A stretch of DNA of 64,000 nucleotides. It comes from Massilia phyllostachyos (GTDB lineage Bacteria > Pseudomonadota > Gammaproteobacteria > Burkholderiales > Burkholderiaceae_D). How positions within the stretch are numbered: the first letter of the stretch is position 1; each line of letters begins with the position of its first letter. This document shows positions 1 to 8,254 of the stretch, in pieces. Below the pieces are notes generated by a model. It was not told the origin of the DNA. It searched no databases and was given only the letters and a program-made list of their open reading frames with translations. Made by a program: the position numbers and the translations under genes. Location: NCBI RefSeq assembly GCF_021044825.1, contig NZ_JAJNOC010000003.1, positions 62,001 to 126,000 on the forward strand. The letters are read 5' to 3'.

Positions 1-1374
1 GGCGACGCCAAGGCGGTGCCGCTGGCGCTGGCCGACCGCGCGCGCCAGGAACCGCTGAAGATCACCCTGATCACCGGCGCGTCGCTCGGCAGCGACATCG
101 ACAAGACCCTGGCCGAATCCGGCGTGCTGGCGCGCCGCATGCCCTTCCAGGCCGACCCGGCGCTGCGGGCAGCGATCAACCGCGGCGAGGTGATGTTCGT
201 CGACCAGCACCTGTCGGAAACCGTCGAACTGCTGCGCACGCGCCAGATCGCGCCGGTCGACGTGGCCGTGATCGAAGCGGTCGCCATCACCGAGACCGGC
301 GCCATCATCCCGACCACCTCGGTCGGCAACAGCGCCAGCTTCGCGATCCTGGCCGAGAAGGTGATCGTCGAGATCAACCTGAGCCAGTCGCCGGCGCTGG
401 AGGGCCTGCACGATATCTTCATTCCCAAGCACCGCCCGCAGCGCGAGCCGATGCCGCTCATGCACGTGGACGACCGCATCGGCACGCGCGCCATCGAGAT
501 CCCGCCCGAGAAGATCGTCGCCATCGTGATGACGGAAAAGCAGGACAGCGCCTCGACCATCCTGCCGCCCGATGCGGAGACCGCGGCGATCGCCGGCCAC
601 CTGATCGATTTCTTCAACGCCGAGATCGCGCAAGGACGCCTGACCGAGCGCCTGATGCCGATCCAGGCCGGCATCGGCACCATCGCCAACGCCGTGGTCA
701 GCGGCTTGATCGACGGGCCGTTCAAGCACCTCACCATGTATTCGGAAGTGCTGCAGGACTCGACCTTCGAGCTGTTCGACGCGGGCAAGCTGGACTTCGC
801 CTCGGGCTCTTCGATCACGCTGTCGGAAGCCAAGGCGCGCGAGGTGTTCGGCAACATCGAGCGCTACAAGGATCGCCTGGTGCTGCGGCCGCAGGAGGTC
901 AGCAACCATCCGGAAGTGATCCGGCGTCTGGGCATCATCGCCATCAACACCGCGCTCGAATGCGACATCTACGGCAACGTGAACTCGACCCACGTGCAGG
1001 GCACCCACATGATGAACGGCATCGGCGGCTCGGGCGACTTCGCCCGCAACGCCTATTTAAGCGTGTTCGCCACCAAGTCACTGGCCAAGGGCGGCAGGAT
1101 TTCGAGCATCGTGCCGATGGTGCCGCACGTCGATCACAACGAGCATGACGTCGACATCGTCGTCACCGAGATCGGCCTGGCCGACCTGCGCGGGCTGGCG
1201 CCACGCGAACGGGCGCAGCACATCATCGAGCACTGCGTGGCGGAGCCGTATCGGCAGATGCTGAAGGCGTATGTGGAAGAGGCGAACCAGGGGGGAGGGC
1301 AGACGCCGCATGTGTTGGAGAAGGCGTTCTCGTGGCATGTGCGGTATCGGGAGACGGGGTCGATGCTGCCGTAA
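1..1374 (+). CDS. Acetyl-CoA hydrolase/transferase family, succinyl-CoA:acetate CoA-transferase type (5' truncated)
   Basis: This frame is open from the first base, so the gene starts before the window; 457 residues are visible of a family usually near 500. Family enzymes move CoA between carboxylic acids such as succinate and acetate in the cytoplasm through a glutamyl-CoA intermediate. The sequence holds a MYSEVLQDS segment whose Glu (residue 249 of the fragment) aligns with the catalytic glutamate as I remember it, and a glycine-rich GIGGSGDFARN segment near the expected CoA/oxyanion loop. The C-terminal half is complete and ends in TAA. It faces the next gene tail to tail across a paired REP-like element. 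Exact substrate preference cannot be read from the sequence; a 4-hydroxybutyrate or propionyl-CoA transferase role is possible. Confidence 0.87.
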   Translation, partial: GDAKAVPLALADRARQEPLKITLITGASLGSDIDKTLAESGVLARRMPFQADPALRAAINRGEVMFVDQHLSETVELLRTRQIAPVDVAVIEAVAITETGAIIPTTSVGNSASFAILAEKVIVEINLSQSPALEGLHDIFIPKHRPQREPMPLMHVDDRIGTRAIEIPPEKIVAIVMTEKQDSASTILPPDAETAAIAGHLIDFFNAEIAQGRLTERLMPIQAGIGTIANAVVSGLIDGPFKHLTMYSEVLQDSTFELFDAGKLDFASGSSITLSEAKAREVFGNIERYKDRLVLRPQEVSNHPEVIRRLGIIAINTALECDIYGNVNSTHVQGTHMMNGIGGSGDFARNAYLSVFATKSLAKGGRISSIVPMVPHVDHNEHDVDIVVTEIGLADLRGLAPRERAQHIIEHCVAEPYRQMLKAYVEEANQGGGQTPHVLEKAFSWHVRYRETGSMLP

Positions 1375-1379
1375 TGCTG

Positions 1380-1505
1380 GCAGAAATTGGGTTCCGGCCT
1401 TCGCCGGAACGACGGTGCTGAGAGTACCACTCAACCATGAGCCGTCATGCGCGCCACTGGCGCACATGACTCCCGGCGAAGGCCGGGATCCAAGTTCCCA
1501 TCCGA
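1380..1505. repeat. Paired REP-like element, copy 1
   Basis: Two GC-rich hairpins lie between convergent genes. The first is GTTCCGGC-CTTC-GCCGGAAC at 1391-1410, an 8-bp perfect stem. The second is TCCCGGC-GAAG-GCCGGGA at 1471-1488, followed by ATCCAAGT. The outer arms (TTGGGTTCCGG and CCGGGATCCAAG) are roughly inverted copies of each other. The same architecture occurs at 37641-37731. Both copies follow gene 3' ends, as expected for dispersed REP/BIME-type elements that may also protect or terminate transcripts. Confidence 0.75.
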
Positions 1506-1511
1506 AGCCGC

Positions 1512-3149
1512 TTACTTCGCCGCAGCACGCGCCTTCCCAAACGGATCCCCCGCCTTCCACTGCGGCGCCTTCGGCGCATCCGCCACCATCCGCCCCAGGT
1601 TCAGCGTGAACTGCGCCTGCTGCACCATCCCCGCCAGGTCCCAGTTCGGATCATACTCATCCGACACCTGGTGATAGCGCGCGCGATACGCCGCCTGCTT
1701 GGCGTTGCTGGCCTCCACATCCTTCACCCAGCCATGCCCCGCCCCGACCGAGAACGCCGGCACGCCCGCCTTGGCGAAGCTGAAGTGATCGCTGCGGAAG
1801 TAGCCGCCCGCCAGGTCCGGACGCGAAGGCGCGACGGTGAGGCCCATGCGCTTGGCGGTGCTCGCGGCCATCGCGCCCAGGTCGGTGCGCTCGCTGCCCG
1901 GCGTCGACACATCCTTTACCAGCCCCACGAAGTTCAGGCTGTCCAGGTTCAGGTTGGCCACCGTCTTCTCGATCGGCCACAGCGGCTTGGCGGCGTAGGC
2001 CGCGCTGCCCAGCAGGCCCTGCTCCTCGGCCGCCACCCACAGGAACATCTGGCTGCGCTTGGCCGGGTTGCGCACGGCTTCCTGGGCCATGGCCAAGAGC
2101 GCCGCGGTGCCCGAGGCATTGTCGACGGCGCCGTTGAAGATGGTGTCGCCCTCGGTTCCCTGCTTGCCCATGTGGTCCCAGTGGGCGCTGTAGATCACGA
2201 CTTCATCCTTCAGCTTCGGATCGGTGCCCGGCACCACGCCCGCCACGTTGAACTCGTTCAGCGTACGCACCTCGGCGCGCGCCTCGCCCTTCACGCGCGC
2301 ATTCAGCGCGACCGGCTTGAAGTCCTTGCTTTCGGCGGCCGCACGCAGCTTGTCGAGATCCTGGCCGCCGGCCGCGAACAGCTTGCGCGCCGTGGCGTCG
2401 GTCATCCAGCCCTGCAGGCCGGTGCCCAGCTTGCCCTCGGCCAGCTGGAAGCGCTCGGCGTTGGCCCAGCTGTTCTGCACCACGCTCCAGCCGTAGGAGG
2501 CCGAGGCGTCGGTGTGGATCAGGAGGACGCCGGCCGCGCCCTGGCGCGCCGCTTCTTCCAGTTTATAAGTCCAGCGGCCGTAGTAGGTCAGGCCGTCGCC
2601 GTTGAAGCGCTTCGGTTCCGCCGCGGTCGGCTTCGGATCGTTCACCATCATCACCAGCACCTTGCCCTTCAGGTCCTGGCCCTTGTAGTCGTCCCAGCCG
2701 CCTTCTTCCGGCGCCTGGATGCCGTAGCCGACGAAGACCATCTCGGCATCGAGCGTGTGGTCGGCCTGGGCGTCGCCCGGACCCCAGACCCAGTCGGGAC
2801 CGAACTGCAGCGCCAGCGCCTGGCCGCCGGCGACCAGCCCAATGCTGCTCTTGGCGGGCAGCGAGCGCACGCCGGCGATCTTGACCGGCTGGCGGAAGCT
2901 GCCGTTGTTGGCAGGCTGCAGGCCGGCCGCGGCGGCTTGCGTCTCGAGATAGGTGACGGTCAGCTCGCCGCCGCGCTGGCCGGTGCCGCGGCCTTCGACG
3001 GCGTCGGACGACAGGAAGGCCAGGTGGGCGCGCAGCGGCGCTTCCTTGACGGTGGCGGCGGGCGCCTTGCCGGCGGCGTGGGCCGGGTAGGCCACGGCAA
3101 GGCCGGCTGCGAGGGCGGTGAGGGCAAGGGAGGAGACGATCTTGTACAT
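1512..3149 (-). CDS. Secreted M28 family zinc aminopeptidase with PA domain
   Basis: A 545-residue exported metallopeptidase. I chose the ATG at 3149 because it opens directly on a signal peptide (MYKIVSSLALTALAAG..., cleavage after AHA near residue 24) and has AGGA just upstream; the frame extends further upstream without domain content. Residues about 130-270 look like a protease-associated insert. The M28 di-zinc site is complete: HWDH near residue 323, the bridging Asp in GAVDNASG near 340, AAEEQG near 374, NLNLDS, and the last His in RSDHFSF near 455. M28 peptidases of this layout remove N-terminal residues from peptides in the periplasm or outside the cell. It lies just downstream of a second, degenerate M28-like gene on the same strand. 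Confidence 0.92.
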   Translation of the reverse strand: MYKIVSSLALTALAAGLAVAYPAHAAGKAPAATVKEAPLRAHLAFLSSDAVEGRGTGQRGGELTVTYLETQAAAAGLQPANNGSFRQPVKIAGVRSLPAKSSIGLVAGGQALALQFGPDWVWGPGDAQADHTLDAEMVFVGYGIQAPEEGGWDDYKGQDLKGKVLVMMVNDPKPTAAEPKRFNGDGLTYYGRWTYKLEEAARQGAAGVLLIHTDASASYGWSVVQNSWANAERFQLAEGKLGTGLQGWMTDATARKLFAAGGQDLDKLRAAAESKDFKPVALNARVKGEARAEVRTLNEFNVAGVVPGTDPKLKDEVVIYSAHWDHMGKQGTEGDTIFNGAVDNASGTAALLAMAQEAVRNPAKRSQMFLWVAAEEQGLLGSAAYAAKPLWPIEKTVANLNLDSLNFVGLVKDVSTPGSERTDLGAMAASTAKRMGLTVAPSRPDLAGGYFRSDHFSFAKAGVPAFSVGAGHGWVKDVEASNAKQAAYRARYHQVSDEYDPNWDLAGMVQQAQFTLNLGRMVADAPKAPQWKAGDPFGKARAAAK

Positions 3150-3214
3150 GGAATCCTGCTGCATGGTTGATGGGGTTGGCGCACCGGGTGCGTCTTGCAT
3201 TGTATGCCAAGCCA

Positions 3215-5494
3215 TCAGTAAAAACGCAGCACGTCGGACGATACCGTCATGCCCGTCCCCGGCATCTTGCCTGGCGCCCCGGGCGGCAGCAGGTGGACCG
3301 GCAGGCCGGGCATGCGCTCCTCGACCACCACCGCCAGCACCTCGTCGGCCTTGATGTCGAAGGTGTAGCGCAGCAGCGTGTCTTCCATCCCGTACAGCGA
3401 CATCGACCAGATGGTCTCCTTGCTGCTGATGGCGCGGCCATTGACGGTGGACGCCAGCGGCTCGGTGCCGCCCGCCCACAGCTCGATGTGCGGCGCCCGG
3501 TTCTTCGAGCGCAAGGTGAACTCGACCTGGCGCCGGCCGCTCGTCCCGACGGGCTTGGGCCTGGGTTTACGCAGCAGGTAGCCCTCCGGATAGGCGATGG
3601 CGTCCTCGCGCGGCGCGACCGCGAACCACTGGCGCGGGCTGTGCCAGCCGAAGACGTCGACGTGGATCGAGGGCTTGGCCAGGTCCGGAAACAGGCGCTT
3701 GCTCCAGTCGTCGAGCGGGTCCGGCGGCAGCAGCCAGTAAGCGCGCCAGCTGTTCATGTCCTTGAAGTAGACCAGGCGGTCGGGCGCCAGGGTCGGCGTT
3801 TCGACCGGCGCCGGCCGCGCCGCCGGCGTCGGCAGCATCAGGCAGCCGGCACAGGCCAGCAGCATCGCCGCCGCCACCACGCGGCCCACCGTCAGCAGCA
3901 GGAACAGGCTGGTGAAGGCGGCCAGCAGCACGGCGATCGCCAGCGACGGCAGGTACAGGCCGTGCGGCGCCATGGCGCGCCAGGTCTCTTCCAGCGCGGG
4001 GACCAGCAGCAGCACGCTTGTGAGCAGGGCGGCGGCCAGCAGCAGCAGCTTCGCGGCAATGGAGCGCAGCCGGGGAAGCGCGGTCCAGGCGCCCAGCGCC
4101 GCCGCCAGCGGCCACGCCAGCACGTAGGCGGCGCCCGGCGCCAGCGCCAGGGCCAGCAGCAGGCCCGCCAGCAGCCAGGCCATGGTGCCGAGGAAGACCG
4201 GCGCCGCGCCGACGAAGCGGCGCAGCAGGTAGAGCGCGGCCGTGAACAGGCAGACGCCGACGATGACGACCGTCAGCGCCGCATCGATACCGGTATCCCG
4301 CGTCAGCGCGGCCAACTCGCCGCGGCGCTCCCACAGCCACATGCGCGTCGCCAGCAGCACCAGCGCCACGCCGAAGAAACCCTGCACCAGCGGCGCCACC
4401 GTGTCGCGCGCCTGCGCCAGGACCTGGCGATAGCCGTGCACCAGCATCAGAGCGCTCAGGGCTGCCAGCGTCCAGCACAGGATGGCGGAATGCTGGACCG
4501 GACCGAGGCCCGGGACCGTGAACCAGGCGCGCGGACCGTGTCCGCCGCGTTCCAGGTCCGCATCGCCGTAATGCCGCGCCATGCCCAGCATCGCCGCGCC
4601 CAGCTGCGCCGGCAGCGCGGGATCGAGGCGCTCGATGGTGTCGAGCACGCGCTCGCCGTCGAAGCGTTTGCCGGTGTTCGCGATCAGCAGGCTCGGCGCA
4701 CCGAGCCGGCCGAGCGGTCCGATGCGCGGCGTGTCCGGCAGCAGCCGGTACAGGCCGGCCAGCAGCGCCGAGCCCTCGACCTGGGGCGCGGCGGCGGGCA
4801 GGGCGCCCAGCACCGCGCCGCCGGCATTGCTCGCGTCGAGCAGCAACAGGGGCCCGCCGCTGCCCATGCTGTCGAAGCGCAGCGCCAGGCCGACGTCGCG
4901 CGCCCAGGGATGGTGCTCGGCGAAGCCCTGGGCGCCGAGCGCGCCGACGTCCTCGCCGTCGGCGAACAGCAGCACGATGTCGTTGGCGTGCGCCCGCTTC
5001 GCATGCAGGGCGCGCGCGCTTTCCAGCAGCGCCGCCACCGGCAGCGCCGCGCGCGCCGCGCCCAGTGTCGTCTTGCCGCTGTCGTAGTGGGTGGCCAGCA
5101 GCAGGGCGGGGCGGCGCGCGCGCTCCAGCGCGCTGCCGGGCAGGCGCACCACCACGTTGTGGACCACGCCCATCGTGTAATGGGTGCCGCCCCCGAACCG
5201 GATGGTGGCCTTGCTGACCGTGGCGCGCTGCACGCCCGGGTCCAGGCCCATGCCGCGCAGCTGGTTCAGGATGTAGTCGCGCGCCGCGGCGTTTGCTCTT
5301 GTGGCGATCGGGCGCGGCGCGGCGGCCAGGTTGGCCAGGTGGCGCTCCATGCGCGCGGCATCGATGACGGGCGGCGCCTCCGGAATGGCGCCGGTACGGG
5401 CCAGCCAGGCCAGCGCCAGGGCGATGCAGACGGCCGCGAAGGCGGCCAGGCCGAGGGCGCGCGTGGGCGCCGCCGGTAGTCCTGCGGTAAGCAT
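3215..5494 (-). CDS. Membrane M28-like protein with a degenerate metal site
   Basis: A 759-residue protein with one N-terminal membrane segment (residues 12-32), an M28-like domain (about 45-320), roughly eight hydrophobic segments (about 335-570) and a soluble tail. The layout recalls endoplasmic-reticulum-type M28 membrane peptidases. Some catalytic features remain: HYDS at 136-139, GED with Glu181, and FDS with Asp208. The bridging Asp that should follow about 10-15 residues after HYD is absent (the segment reads TTLGAARAALPVAALLE), and the final metal-binding His is replaced in the stretch around 262-290 (IANTGKRFDGERV). It is therefore either an inactive relative or one that uses a single metal. 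It precedes the active M28 gene on the same strand, 65 bases away. Confidence 0.75.
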   Translation of the reverse strand: MLTAGLPAAPTRALGLAAFAAVCIALALAWLARTGAIPEAPPVIDAARMERHLANLAAAPRPIATRANAAARDYILNQLRGMGLDPGVQRATVSKATIRFGGGTHYTMGVVHNVVVRLPGSALERARRPALLLATHYDSGKTTLGAARAALPVAALLESARALHAKRAHANDIVLLFADGEDVGALGAQGFAEHHPWARDVGLALRFDSMGSGGPLLLLDASNAGGAVLGALPAAAPQVEGSALLAGLYRLLPDTPRIGPLGRLGAPSLLIANTGKRFDGERVLDTIERLDPALPAQLGAAMLGMARHYGDADLERGGHGPRAWFTVPGLGPVQHSAILCWTLAALSALMLVHGYRQVLAQARDTVAPLVQGFFGVALVLLATRMWLWERRGELAALTRDTGIDAALTVVIVGVCLFTAALYLLRRFVGAAPVFLGTMAWLLAGLLLALALAPGAAYVLAWPLAAALGAWTALPRLRSIAAKLLLLAAALLTSVLLLVPALEETWRAMAPHGLYLPSLAIAVLLAAFTSLFLLLTVGRVVAAAMLLACAGCLMLPTPAARPAPVETPTLAPDRLVYFKDMNSWRAYWLLPPDPLDDWSKRLFPDLAKPSIHVDVFGWHSPRQWFAVAPREDAIAYPEGYLLRKPRPKPVGTSGRRQVEFTLRSKNRAPHIELWAGGTEPLASTVNGRAISSKETIWSMSLYGMEDTLLRYTFDIKADEVLAVVVEERMPGLPVHLLPPGAPGKMPGTGMTVSSDVLRFY

Positions 5495-5569
5495 GATTCT
5501 CTCTCCATTGTTCGTCTTGTTGTGGGTGCTGCGGGCGTGCGTGTCGGATCGGCTCCTTGTGAAGGGTCG

Positions 5570-5604
5570 AAAAAAAGCCCGCCACGCGGTGAGCGATGGC
5601 GGGC
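5570..5604 (-). terminator. Rho-independent terminator of the TonB gene
   Basis: On the minus strand an 8-bp stem GCCCGCCA/TGGCGGGC (5597-5604 and 5577-5584) with a 12-base loop is followed by seven T residues (5576-5570). It lies 27 bases past the stop of the TonB gene and before the M28-like gene, so the two are probably separate transcripts. Confidence 0.85.
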
Positions 5605-5630
5605 GAAGAAGGGTTCGTTACAGGCTTTGC

Positions 5631-6299
5631 TTAATCGAGGGTCCAGACGTAGGCGATCTGCGCCCACCCGGCTTCGGCCACGCCGTTGTTCATGGCCGGC
5701 TTGAACTGGCACAGGCTCAGGGCATTCACCGCGGCGCGGTCCAGCACGCGCGAGCCGCTCGAACCCTGGATGCGCGAATCCTTCACGCGGCCGTCGGCGC
5801 CGACCATGAGGGCCAGGGTGACGGTGCCGGTTTCGCCGTTGCGGGCGGCGCTGGTCGGGTAGGCCGGCTTGGCGCAGCCGTCGGCGTCGGCCAGCACGGC
5901 GCTGCGCATGTCGCCGCTGTTGCTGCTGGTGGCTGGCGCCTGGCTGGGAGGAGCCTCGCTGGCGGATGGCAGCGCCGGTTCCGGCGTCGGCTGCACCTCG
6001 GTGGTCGCCTGCACCACCGGCTCCATCGGCGGCGGCGGGATGTCGACTTCCACCTTCGGCACCACGATCGGCGGCTTGACGGCCTCCACGCGCGGCGTCG
6101 GCGGCTGGGGTGGCGGTGGAGGCGGCGGGATGTCCGGGTTGACCCAGACCAGCGTGTCTTCCACCAGGGCCGGGAGGCTGATCGACTTCGAATTCATCAC
6201 ATTGACCACGCCCATGGCCACCAGCACGTGCAGCCCGGCGACGAGGGCGAACTTCCCGGCCTTGCCGCCGGTCCCATCGTTGATTTGCGAGAAATGCAT
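5631..6299 (-). CDS. TonB family energy transducer
   Basis: A 222-residue protein with classic TonB order: a short cytoplasmic N-terminus, one membrane anchor (about residues 15-33, FALVAGLHVLVAMGVV), a proline-rich periplasmic spacer with runs of PPPPP and PxP, and a C-terminal TonB domain (about 145-222) with CAKPAYPTSA, GTVTLALMVGADG and an aromatic end. TonB passes proton-motive-force energy from ExbBD to outer-membrane receptors. The ATG at 6299 has an excellent AAAGGAG ribosome site; the frame's upstream extension is only ten residues. No exbB/exbD genes are beside it. A TonB-dependent receptor sits at 53.6 kb. A promoter with an overlapping palindrome and a terminator bracket the gene, so it is probably monocistronic. 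Confidence 0.88.
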   Translation of the reverse strand: MHFSQINDGTGGKAGKFALVAGLHVLVAMGVVNVMNSKSISLPALVEDTLVWVNPDIPPPPPPPQPPTPRVEAVKPPIVVPKVEVDIPPPPMEPVVQATTEVQPTPEPALPSASEAPPSQAPATSSNSGDMRSAVLADADGCAKPAYPTSAARNGETGTVTLALMVGADGRVKDSRIQGSSGSRVLDRAAVNALSLCQFKPAMNNGVAEAGWAQIAYVWTLD

Positions 6300-6607
6300 G
6301 ACGATCTCCTTTATTTTGACGCCCAGCAACCATGTGGCAGAGCTTTTTACTTCAGGAAAGATACAGATCAGACAATTGATGGAAATAATATATGCCAGGG
6401 CATAGCAATGTGTAAAGCGCTTTCTTGGTAATTTTGCTTCCAGATGTAAGTCTTCTTGGTGCGGGAGCGGCCGAAATGGGCACTCGCGTCCGTGTCAGTT
6501 GTATGAAATAATCCTCTTGCAACCCGCATGCTTTCTGTCGTCTGGCACACTTGGCTGCCAGAGATTGGCAAGCAGACCCCGGCGGGTTCCAGAACAGGAG
6601 TAAAAGA
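6300..6607. other. Divergent intergenic region between TonB and response-regulator genes
   Basis: These 308 bases are clearly more AT-rich than the flanking genes, especially 6340-6440 and 6500-6530. They hold the candidate TonB promoter and palindrome listed separately. On the plus strand I see an AACAGGAG ribosome site at 6593-6600 for the response regulator but no convincing plus-strand promoter. The short frames crossing the region have no gene-like features. Confidence 0.6.
6387..6423 (-). promoter_or_regulatory. Candidate sigma-70 promoter of TonB gene with overlapping palindromic operator
   Basis: On the minus strand a -35 TTTACA (6416-6411) and a -10 TATATT (6392-6387), each one mismatch from consensus, are 18 bases apart. 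A perfect 10-bp palindrome AAAGCGCTTT (6414-6423) overlaps the -35; the wider context TGTAAAGCGCTTTCT resembles LacI-family operators with a central CG. A repressor bound here would block the promoter. The regulator is unknown; no LacI-family gene is in the window. Confidence 0.55.
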
Positions 6608-7261
6608 GTGGTGTCCGAACAGAAAAAACCTATCCGCGTGATGCTGGCCGACGACCATCCGATCGTCATGACCGGCTTCGCCATGTCGCTGGAGGCGGCC
6701 GGCATGCAGGTGGTAGGGCAGGCCAAGACCCCAAGCGAGGCGGTGGCGCTGTACGCCGCGCAGCAGCCTGACGTGGTCATCCTCGACATGCGCTTCGGGA
6801 CCGAGCTGACCGGCCTCGATGCGGCGCAGGGCATCCTGAAGGACGACCCGCGCGCGAAGATCATCTTCCTGAGCCAGTTTGACCAGGATAGCCTGATCAA
6901 GGAGACCTACCGCATGGGCGCGCACGCCTTCGTGACCAAGGATTGCGACCCGTCGGACCTGGTCACCGCCGTGCGCCACGCACACGACGGCAAGCTGTAC
7001 TTCCTGCCGCAGATCGCCTCGCGCCTGGCCAGCATGGCGGTGCGCGGCGACGTGACGCCCCAGTCGCAGCTCGACGAGCGCGGGCTGGAAATCTTCAAGC
7101 TGATGGCCGAAGGCCTGACCAATGCGGAGATCGCGGAAAAGCTCGACCTGTCGACCAAGACCATCAGCAACGTCAGCCAGTCGATCAAGGAAAAGCTGGG
7201 CGTGCACCGCCAGGCCAACATCACCTTGCTGGCGGTGAAGCACGGCCTGATCGAACCCTGA
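6608..7261 (+). CDS. NarL/FixJ-type response regulator
   Basis: A 217-residue two-component regulator. The GTG at 6608 is preferred because AGGAG at 6596-6600 is seven bases away; the GTG three bases later is also possible. The N-terminal receiver domain (about 8-125) has the acidic pair in VMLADDHP, the phospho-acceptor Asp60 in VVILDMRF, and a Lys in FVTKDCD. The C-terminal LuxR-type helix-turn-helix (about 150-212) includes GLTNAEIAEKLDLSTKTISN. It would bind DNA after phosphorylation by the kinase encoded two genes downstream. The periplasmic binding protein gene follows after 18 bases, so the three genes appear co-transcribed. Confidence 0.92.
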   Translation: MVSEQKKPIRVMLADDHPIVMTGFAMSLEAAGMQVVGQAKTPSEAVALYAAQQPDVVILDMRFGTELTGLDAAQGILKDDPRAKIIFLSQFDQDSLIKETYRMGAHAFVTKDCDPSDLVTAVRHAHDGKLYFLPQIASRLASMAVRGDVTPQSQLDERGLEIFKLMAEGLTNAEIAEKLDLSTKTISNVSQSIKEKLGVHRQANITLLAVKHGLIEP

Positions 7262-7279
7262 GCGAACCCTGAGACGACC

Positions 7280-8254
7280 ATGTCCCTCTTGCGGAACACG
7301 CGCGCATTCCTGGGCGCGCTGAGCGTCCTTGCGCTGCTGGCCGGCCCCGCCCACGCGGCCGGCCAGGATGACGAAGTCACGGGCTTCCGCTTCCAGATCG
7401 TCACCGGCGACGACAGCGAAGTCACGCGCCGCATCGCCGAAGACCTGTACAAGCGCCTGGTGCCGACCTTCGGCGCCTTCCGCACCGAGCTGGCCCAGCG
7501 CCGCCGCATGCTGTACGTGGCGATCGGCCCCACCGCCCTGCGCGACGCGCTGGCGCGCCGCTGCGACTGCGTCGTGATCTCGGCCTTCACCTCGAGCCAG
7601 GTGTGGCGCGCGCTCACCGCCAAGGTTCCCGCCAGCCGCAGCGCGATGCTGACCGCCGTGTATGCGGAACCGGCGCCGGCCGACCAGCTGCGCCTGGCGG
7701 CCCTGCTGTACGGTCGTCCGGTGCGGGTCGGCGCCATCCTCGGGCGCGACACCGCGTTTCTGCGCACCACGCTGGAAGACCTGGTCGAGGTGCAGCCCTT
7801 CGCCGCCGGCGACGACATCAACCACACCCTGAGCGGCATGACGCGCGCCGAGGTGCTGCTGGCGCTGCCCGACGGCGACGTCTACAACCCGGAAAACGTG
7901 CGCAACATCCTGCTCTCGACCTACCGCCGCAAGCAGGGCGTGATCGGCTTCTCGGCCGACATGGTGAAGGTCGGCGCGCTGGCCACCACCTATTCCGAGA
8001 TCGAGGACATCAACACCCAGGTGGCCGAGATCGCGGCCGCTTTCGTGGCCACCGGCGAACTGGCCCCGCCGCAGTTCCCGCGCTACTTCCGCACCGTCGT
8101 CAACGAGGGCGTGGCGCGTTCGCTCGAGGTGCGCGTGACCGATGGCGCGCGCCGCTTCGCGCGCCACCCGGCGAAATCAGTCGCGCCCGCGGCGCCCGCA
8201 CGGGTTGCCACCGCTACCCCCGCTGCGCCGATCGCCGCGGCGCCGACGCCATGA
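7280..8254 (+). CDS. Periplasmic binding protein-like sensor component (ABC substrate-binding type, PF04392-like)
   Basis: A 324-residue exported protein with a signal peptide (cleavage after AHA near residue 27) and a periplasmic-binding-protein-like body. Segments such as RKQGVIGFSADMVKVGALATTY resemble the ABC_sub_bind family in which the C-terminal lobe reads PVFG..x..V..GALA. It ends in an Ala/Pro-rich tail (about 285-324). No ABC permease or ATPase is nearby. The stop overlaps the start of the histidine kinase gene (ATGA), so I infer that it presents a ligand to the kinase rather than to a transporter. The ligand cannot be inferred, and family assignment is moderate. Confidence 0.65.
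   Translation: MSLLRNTRAFLGALSVLALLAGPAHAAGQDDEVTGFRFQIVTGDDSEVTRRIAEDLYKRLVPTFGAFRTELAQRRRMLYVAIGPTALRDALARRCDCVVISAFTSSQVWRALTAKVPASRSAMLTAVYAEPAPADQLRLAALLYGRPVRVGAILGRDTAFLRTTLEDLVEVQPFAAGDDINHTLSGMTRAEVLLALPDGDVYNPENVRNILLSTYRRKQGVIGFSADMVKVGALATTYSEIEDINTQVAEIAAAFVATGELAPPQFPRYFRTVVNEGVARSLEVRVTDGARRFARHPAKSVAPAAPARVATATPAAPIAAAPTP

Noticed and set aside
3167..5479. Plus-strand open frame of 770 codons opposite the M28-like gene
   Set aside because: Low-complexity Arg/Gln/Ala composition typical of an antisense shadow; the minus-strand protein shows M28 motifs and membrane helices.
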